NCBI GenBank assembly: GCA_037200445.1
Contig: JBBCGH010000001.1
Coordinates: 1,240,001-1,304,000, forward strand
Origin: Alphaproteobacteria bacterium
Lineage (GTDB): Bacteria; Pseudomonadota; Alphaproteobacteria; Rhizobiales; Xanthobacteraceae
Direction: 5' to 3'
DNA: 64,000 nt
Position 1 is the stretch's first letter, and each line of letters begins with the position of its first letter. A program made the translations under genes and the position numbers. A model generated the notes under the pieces. That model saw nothing but the letters and a program-made list of their open reading frames with translations, was not told the DNA's origin and did no database searches. Positions 59,819 through 64,000 of this stretch are shown here, one piece after another.

Positions 59819-61020
59819 TGAACATCGAGACTCCGCTGAAGGACGGCGCTCCCGTCTCGTTCGAACTCGGCGAGGACTATCCCGAGTTGCGCGAGCCGGT
59901 GCGGCGCATCTGCGAGAAATATCCCGGTGCCTATTGGCGCGATCTCGAAGCCCGCTCCGCCTATCCGACCGAGTTCGTGAAGGACCTGACTAAAGGCGGT
60001 TTCCTCGCCGCGCTGATCCCCCAAGAGTATGGCGGCGCCGGCCTGCCGATCCGCGCCGCAGCCGCGATCCTCGAAGAGATCAACATCGCGGGCTGCACCG
60101 CGACGCAGTGCCACGCGCAGATGTACATCATGGGCACGCTGCTGCGGCACGGCAGTGAGGAGCAAAAGCAGCGCTATCTGCCGGGTATCGCGTGCGGCGA
60201 GCTGCGCCTGCAGGCCTTCGGCGTCACCGAGCCAACCACCGGCTCCGACACCACCAAGCTGAAAACCCGCGCGGTGAAGAAGGGCAACGACCGCTATGTG
60301 GTCAGCGGCCAGAAGGTGTGGACCTCGCGGGCGCTGCACTCCGACCTGATGTTGCTCCTCGCGCGCACCACGCCCGTCGAGGAGGTGAAGAAGCGTTCCG
60401 AGGGTCTCTCGGTGTTTCTGGTCGACATCCGCGAGTCGAAGGGCAAGGGAATGGAAATCCGCCCGATCGACGCGATGATCAATCACAACAGCACGGAAAT
60501 CTTCTTCGACAATCTCGAAGTGCCGGCCGACAATCTGATCGGCGAGGAGGGGAAGGGCCTCTCCTACATCATGGACGGCATGAACGCCGAGCGCATCCTC
60601 GTCGCCTCGGAGGCGATCGGCGACGGCCGCTGGTTCCTGAAGAAGGCCGTCGATTACGCCAACAATCGCGTCGTGTTCGGCCGCACCATCGGCAAGAACC
60701 AGGGCGTGCAGTTTCCGCTCGCACGCGCTTACGCGGAGCTGGAAGCCGCCGACATGATGTGCCGCCGCGCCGCCGCGCTGTTCGACGCACACGCGCCGTG
60801 CGGCGCCGATGCCAACATGGCGAAGCTCCTCGCCTCGGAAGCTTGCTGGAAAGCGGCCGAAGCCGCGATGCAGACCCACGGCGGCTTCAGTTACGCGAAG
60901 GAATACGACATCGAACGCAAGTGGCGCGAGGTGCGGCTCTATCAGATCGCGCCGGTGTCCACGAACCTGGTGCTCGCGTATCTCGGGCAGCATGTGCTCG
61001 GGATGGAGCGCTCGTACTAG
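59818..61020 (+). CDS. Acyl-CoA dehydrogenase
   Basis: This 400-residue flavoenzyme has the FAD-binding AFGVTEPTTGSDTTKLKT and the C-terminal helix GFSYAKEYDIERKWREVRLYQIAP. Where many family members have the catalytic Glu (YEGT), this one reads APVST, so the base must be elsewhere, as in the isovaleryl and long-chain types. The substrate is probably a branched CoA ester, in line with the HMG-CoA-lyase-like gene before it. Confidence 0.9.
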   Translation: MNIETPLKDGAPVSFELGEDYPELREPVRRICEKYPGAYWRDLEARSAYPTEFVKDLTKGGFLAALIPQEYGGAGLPIRAAAAILEEINIAGCTATQCHAQMYIMGTLLRHGSEEQKQRYLPGIACGELRLQAFGVTEPTTGSDTTKLKTRAVKKGNDRYVVSGQKVWTSRALHSDLMLLLARTTPVEEVKKRSEGLSVFLVDIRESKGKGMEIRPIDAMINHNSTEIFFDNLEVPADNLIGEEGKGLSYIMDGMNAERILVASEAIGDGRWFLKKAVDYANNRVVFGRTIGKNQGVQFPLARAYAELEAADMMCRRAAALFDAHAPCGADANMAKLLASEACWKAAEAAMQTHGGFSYAKEYDIERKWREVRLYQIAPVSTNLVLAYLGQHVLGMERSY

Positions 61021-61206
61021 ACGCATTCGACCGTCGAGCACGCGATTGCCGAAGGTATAGTTCCTTAAACCAAGAGACAGCATCGGCGCCCCGCCGGCGT
61101 CCGTATCATCACCCTCGTACCGTTGAGCGGTGAGGTTTTCACCTCCCGTGCCCGTGAATTGCGCAATGAGGGGCAAGCATTGCGCCTTCCGAACATGGAG
61201 AACGAC

Positions 61207-62859
61207 ATGACGACCAGCATCGCCGAAAAGAACTGGCGTTCTCGTCTGACATCGTGCGCGTGGCTTGTTTGCGCGGTGTTCCTCGCGGCGGCTGTGTGGG
61301 TCACGCCGGTGAACGCGCAGGGCACGACCCCCCAAGCCGCGGCGCCGCAGGCAACCGAGCCGCCGCCGCTCACCTCAGCGCAGCTCGAACAACTCGTTGC
61401 GCCGATCGCGCTTTATCCGGACGATCTGTTGTCGCAGGTGCTGATGGCGTCGACCTATCCGCTCGAGGTCGTGCAGGCGGCTCGATGGGTGGCGCAGAAT
61501 CCGAGCGTGAGCGGAAAAGCGCTGGAAGATGCCATGGCGAAACAGCCGTGGGACTCGAGCGTCAAGGGCCTGGCCGCGGTGCCGCAGACCTTGCAGATGA
61601 TGAGCGACAAGCTCGACTGGACCCAGCAGCTTGGCGATGCCTTCCTCGACGATCAGGGCGCGGTGCTCGATGCGGTGCAGCGGCTGCGCAAGCGTGCGGA
61701 GGGCACTGGCAACCTGAAGACCTCATCGCAGATGAAAGTCTCGAATGTCTCGAAGCCGGGCCCCACCGGCCAGCCGGTCGAGCGCATCGTTGTCGAACCG
61801 GTGGACCCGGAAGTCATGTACGTGCCCGTCTACGATCCGGGCGTTGCGTTCGGCACGTGGCCTTATCCCGACTATCCGCCGTACTACTGGCAGCCGCCCG
61901 GTTGGATCCCCGGAACATTCGCCTACGGTGCCGTTGCCTTTGGCGCGAGCGTGGCAGTCGGCGCGGCGATCTGGGGCGGCGCGAACTGGTGGAACCGGAG
62001 CGTCAACATCAATGCCAACCGCTACAACTCCTTCAACCGCACCAACATCGCGAACGGCAACTGGAATCACAACGGAGCGCATCGCGGCAACGTGCCGTAT
62101 CGCAACAACGCCGCCGCCCAGAAATTCGGCGGCCAGAGCGCAGGAAACCGGGCGGGCAATCGCCAGGGCGCGGGCGGCGCAGGTGGTGCAGGCAACCGTC
62201 AAGGGCTCGGCGGCCAAGGCGGTGGTGCTGGCCAGAGGGGCGCGGGCAACCGCGGAGCCGGAGCGGGCCAGAAGGGCGCCGGTGCAGGTCAGAAAGGCGC
62301 AGGTAACCGTCAGGGCGGCGCAGGTGCAAAGGGCGGCGGACAAGGCGCACACAAGGGCGGTGGCCACAAGGCGGCCGGAGGGGGCGGCGGAAACCGCGCG
62401 GGCAACATTGGCGGCGGCGGTGGAATGCATCGTGCTGGCGGCGGCGCCGGCGGCATGCACCGCGCGGGTGGTATGGGCGGCGCGCGCATGGGCGGCGGGC
62501 ATGGCGGTGGCATGCGCATGGGCGGCGGCGGTGGCGCCCGCATGGGTGGTGGTGGCGGCCGCGGCGGCGGCGGTGGGGGGCGAGGCCGCCGCTCGGACAT
62601 CACCGTCAAGCACGACATCGTCTACCTCGGCCATCTCGACAACGGACTGGGCTTCTACCGCTTCAGCTACAGCGGCAGCGACAAGGCCTATGTCGGCGTG
62701 ATGGCGCAGGAGGTGCAGTTCGTGCGGCCCGACGCAGTGAGCCGCGATGCGGAGGGCATCCTGCGCGTGCACTACGACCGGCTGGGCGTGCGCTTCCAGA
62801 CCTACGATCAGTGGCTCCACGCGGGCGCGCGCGTGCCTGCATCGGTGCGCGCTCACTGA
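61207..62859 (+). CDS. DUF3300 protein with Gly-rich region and S74-chaperone-like tail
   Basis: This 550-residue protein has a signal/anchor segment at about residues 15-38 (SCAWLVCAVFLAAAVWVTPV). DUF3300 follows (LEQLVAPIALYPDDLLSQVLMASTYPLEVV, residues about 60-240), then a hydrophobic Gly segment, then about 150 residues of Gly/Ala/Gln/His-rich low-complexity sequence. The last 88 residues (SDITVKHDIVYLG, GVMAQEVQFVRPDAV, YDRLGVRFQTYDQWL) resemble the S74 intramolecular chaperone tail of phage fibres, though I cannot see a Ser-Lys or cleavage dyad with certainty. The start at 61207 follows ggag; a further ATG at 61195 is possible. Likely envelope-localised; function unknown. Confidence 0.8.
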   Translation: MTTSIAEKNWRSRLTSCAWLVCAVFLAAAVWVTPVNAQGTTPQAAAPQATEPPPLTSAQLEQLVAPIALYPDDLLSQVLMASTYPLEVVQAARWVAQNPSVSGKALEDAMAKQPWDSSVKGLAAVPQTLQMMSDKLDWTQQLGDAFLDDQGAVLDAVQRLRKRAEGTGNLKTSSQMKVSNVSKPGPTGQPVERIVVEPVDPEVMYVPVYDPGVAFGTWPYPDYPPYYWQPPGWIPGTFAYGAVAFGASVAVGAAIWGGANWWNRSVNINANRYNSFNRTNIANGNWNHNGAHRGNVPYRNNAAAQKFGGQSAGNRAGNRQGAGGAGGAGNRQGLGGQGGGAGQRGAGNRGAGAGQKGAGAGQKGAGNRQGGAGAKGGGQGAHKGGGHKAAGGGGGNRAGNIGGGGGMHRAGGGAGGMHRAGGMGGARMGGGHGGGMRMGGGGGARMGGGGGRGGGGGGRGRRSDITVKHDIVYLGHLDNGLGFYRFSYSGSDKAYVGVMAQEVQFVRPDAVSRDAEGILRVHYDRLGVRFQTYDQWLHAGARVPASVRAH

Positions 62860-62978
62860 TCGCGAGATTGCTGTCCTGAAAGCACGACGGCGCGGCGATG
62901 GCCGCGCCGTTTCCGCATCGGCGATCGCCGGTCGCCCCCTTGTGACGAGGCGCGCCAGCGGATATTGACGACACCAAT

Positions 62979-63055
62979 GCGCCCGTAGCTCAGCTGGATA
63001 GAGCATCAGACTTCGAATCTGAGGGTCGGGAGTTCGAATCTCTCCGGGCGCGCCA
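62979..63055 (+). tRNA. tRNA-Arg (anticodon TCG)
   Basis: The 77-nt cloverleaf is the same as that at 21363 except for three positions in the anticodon arm. The stem-loop is TCAGA-CTTCGAA-TCTGA, giving anticodon TCG for CGA codons. CCA is encoded. Confidence 0.97.
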
Positions 63056-63136
63056 GCGCCCGCGCGCCCGCCGCGATGGAACCAGCGAACCGGCCCGCGC
63101 GTTCTTTAGCCGACTGGAAACACACAGGAGCACACG

Positions 63137-63226
63137 ATGCCCTACCTGTTCTGGGCCGTGCTGCCGTTCGCGCTGATCGATACCTGGTGGGGCATGTGCG
63201 AGCAGCACCGCGACACATCTGAATGA
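63137..63226 (+). CDS. Possible 29-residue membrane microprotein
   Basis: The frame encodes MPYLFWAVLPFALIDTWWGM followed by CEQHRDTSE and stops at 63226. It has a good ribosome binding site (aggagcacacg) and one hydrophobic segment. Small frames of this pattern occur near tRNA genes in Bradyrhizobium relatives as far as I recall; function unknown. It could still be chance. Confidence 0.45.
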   Translation: MPYLFWAVLPFALIDTWWGMCEQHRDTSE

Positions 63227-63275
63227 CGATGGCGATCGCTGCTGTGTCGCAAGACACTCCGCGATTGCCCTTGTG

Positions 63276-63308
63276 GAAAGGCTCGGTCGAATGGCCGGGC
63301 CTTTCGTT
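63276..63308 (+). terminator. Probable rho-independent terminator
   Basis: GAAAGGC pairs with GCCTTTC and an inner CGG/CCG extends the stem; it is followed by GTTTG rather than a long T-run. It lies 50 bases after the microprotein stop. Confidence 0.5.
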
Positions 63309-63369
63309 TGCGGTGAGTTGAAGCGAATCCTTGCGTGATTGGCTATCATCGCGCGAGGAGCCGGTTTTG

Positions 63370-64000
63370 ATGACCAAACGCAGCGGAAGCGCCGACCTGC
63401 CGCTTCATGGCGGCCGTGTGCCGCCATGGCTCGGCGAGCGCATGACGCGGCTCGGCACGGTGATCACGCAGGCAATCGTGCATCACTACGGGCGCGAGGA
63501 CTTCCTGCGCCGGCTCGCGCATCCGTTCTGGTTCCAGTCGTTCGGCGCCGTCATGGGCATGGACTGGCACTCCTCCGGCATCACGACCAGCGTGCTCGGC
63601 GCGCTAAAGCGCGGGCTCACCCCGCTGCGCGGTGAACTCGGCATTCATGTCTGTGGCGGGCGCGGCAAGCATTCGCGCAAGACGCCGGACGAATTGATCG
63701 CGGTCGGCGAGCGCACCGGCATCGATGGCGCTTCGCTTGCGCAGGCGAGCCGGCTCGTCGCCAAGGTCGACAGCGCGGCGGTGCAGGACGGCTTCGATCT
63801 CTACCTGCATGGTTTCATCGTCACCGACGAAGGCCAGTGGGTCGTGGTGCAGCAAGGCATGAACGGCGAGAGCCGTTACGCGCGGCGCTACCACTGGCTC
63901 TCCGAGGGGCTCACCAGCTTCGTCGACGAGCCGCACAGCGCGATCGACGGACCCGGGCAAGGCGTGATCGTGAACCTGACCGATCATCGCGCGGAGCAAT
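63370..64000 (+). CDS. DUF763 protein (partial, runs off the right edge)
   Basis: The frame opens at an ATG at 63370 and is still open at the window end (210 codons). It reads ADLPLHGGRVPPWLGERMTRLG and continues VHHYGREDFLRRLAHPFWFQ, FGAVMGMDWHSSG and LRGELGIHVCGGRGKHSRKTPDE. This matches the DUF763 family, whose full length is about 400 residues. The function of the family is not known. It starts directly after the terminator and is likely a separate transcript. Confidence 0.85.
   Translation, partial: MTKRSGSADLPLHGGRVPPWLGERMTRLGTVITQAIVHHYGREDFLRRLAHPFWFQSFGAVMGMDWHSSGITTSVLGALKRGLTPLRGELGIHVCGGRGKHSRKTPDELIAVGERTGIDGASLAQASRLVAKVDSAAVQDGFDLYLHGFIVTDEGQWVVVQQGMNGESRYARRYHWLSEGLTSFVDEPHSAIDGPGQGVIVNLTDHRAEQ

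Noticed and set aside
1-64000. CRISPR arrays, rRNA genes, transposases or integrases
   Set aside because: No regular spacer-separated repeats, no rRNA sequence, and no DDE, tyrosine or serine recombinase motif was found in any frame I examined.

Overview
The window is high-GC DNA from an alphaproteobacterium, most likely a member of the Hyphomicrobiales close to Bradyrhizobium, Rhodopseudomonas or Pseudolabrys. The evidence is the codon use, the many small conserved proteins of that group, the rpmH-rnpA-yidC order, the abundance of LIV-type and TctC-type transport proteins, and several families of short palindromic repeats. No replication origin, CRISPR array, rRNA or transposase was seen.

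Layout. 1-8970 is an accessory-looking redox and stress region. It holds small secreted and zinc-ribbon proteins, a DoxX membrane protein, a HisKA_2-type histidine kinase, a GlsB-like membrane protein, a four-part heme c/cupredoxin/copper nitrite reductase, a Tat-exported truncated hemoglobin and a Crp/Fnr regulator. Four 16-bp palindromes of the form TGAGCAAnnTTGCTCA lie upstream of DoxX, of the GlsB/nitrite-reductase divergent pair, of the hemoglobin and of the Crp/Fnr gene itself. This looks like one small regulon for nitrite and nitric oxide handling, and it is the most interesting system in the window. 9008-15394 is a 5.3-kb cargo (winged-helix/TolB/TPR regulator, RTX/FG-GAP secreted protein, DsbA-fold isomerase). 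It is bounded by a truncated second copy of the yidC 3' part and the intact yidC, which share a 520-bp block with two mismatches. 14807-17176 is the yidC-rnpA-rpmH block.

17489-29772 holds housekeeping and conserved genes: a TVP38/TMEM64 protein, a flavin disulfide reductase, a sensor kinase broken by a one-base insertion, tRNA-Arg(ACG), a frameshifted gene next to that tRNA, a run of strong hairpins at 22.6-22.9 kb, membrane and DUF2336 proteins, and a hemE-amidase operon. ppa follows at 29.8 kb. 30348-39815 is an eight-gene minus-strand operon: hydantoinase-type subunits A and B, a flavin oxidase and a LIV-type ABC transporter. It reads as uptake and ATP-driven opening of a cyclic amide such as a hydantoin. 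Divergent from it (39930-44393) is a molybdenum hydroxylase (large, FAD and 2Fe-2S subunits) with a fumarylacetoacetate-hydrolase-family enzyme.

44511-61020 is a catabolic region for an unidentified acid. It contains two alpha/beta hydrolases lacking the usual nucleophile serine, DUF35 plus thiolase-like proteins, a two-subunit CoA transferase, glutathione-transferase-like, metallo-beta-lactamase and HpaI-aldolase genes in one operon, a polar amino-acid ABC transporter, two orphan binding proteins, an acyl-CoA synthetase, an HMG-CoA-lyase-like enzyme and an acyl-CoA dehydrogenase. The end holds a DUF3300 protein with a Gly-rich region and an S74-like tail, tRNA-Arg(UCG), a 29-codon small gene and the start of a DUF763 gene. 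Intergenic spaces carry at least three families of paired palindromes.
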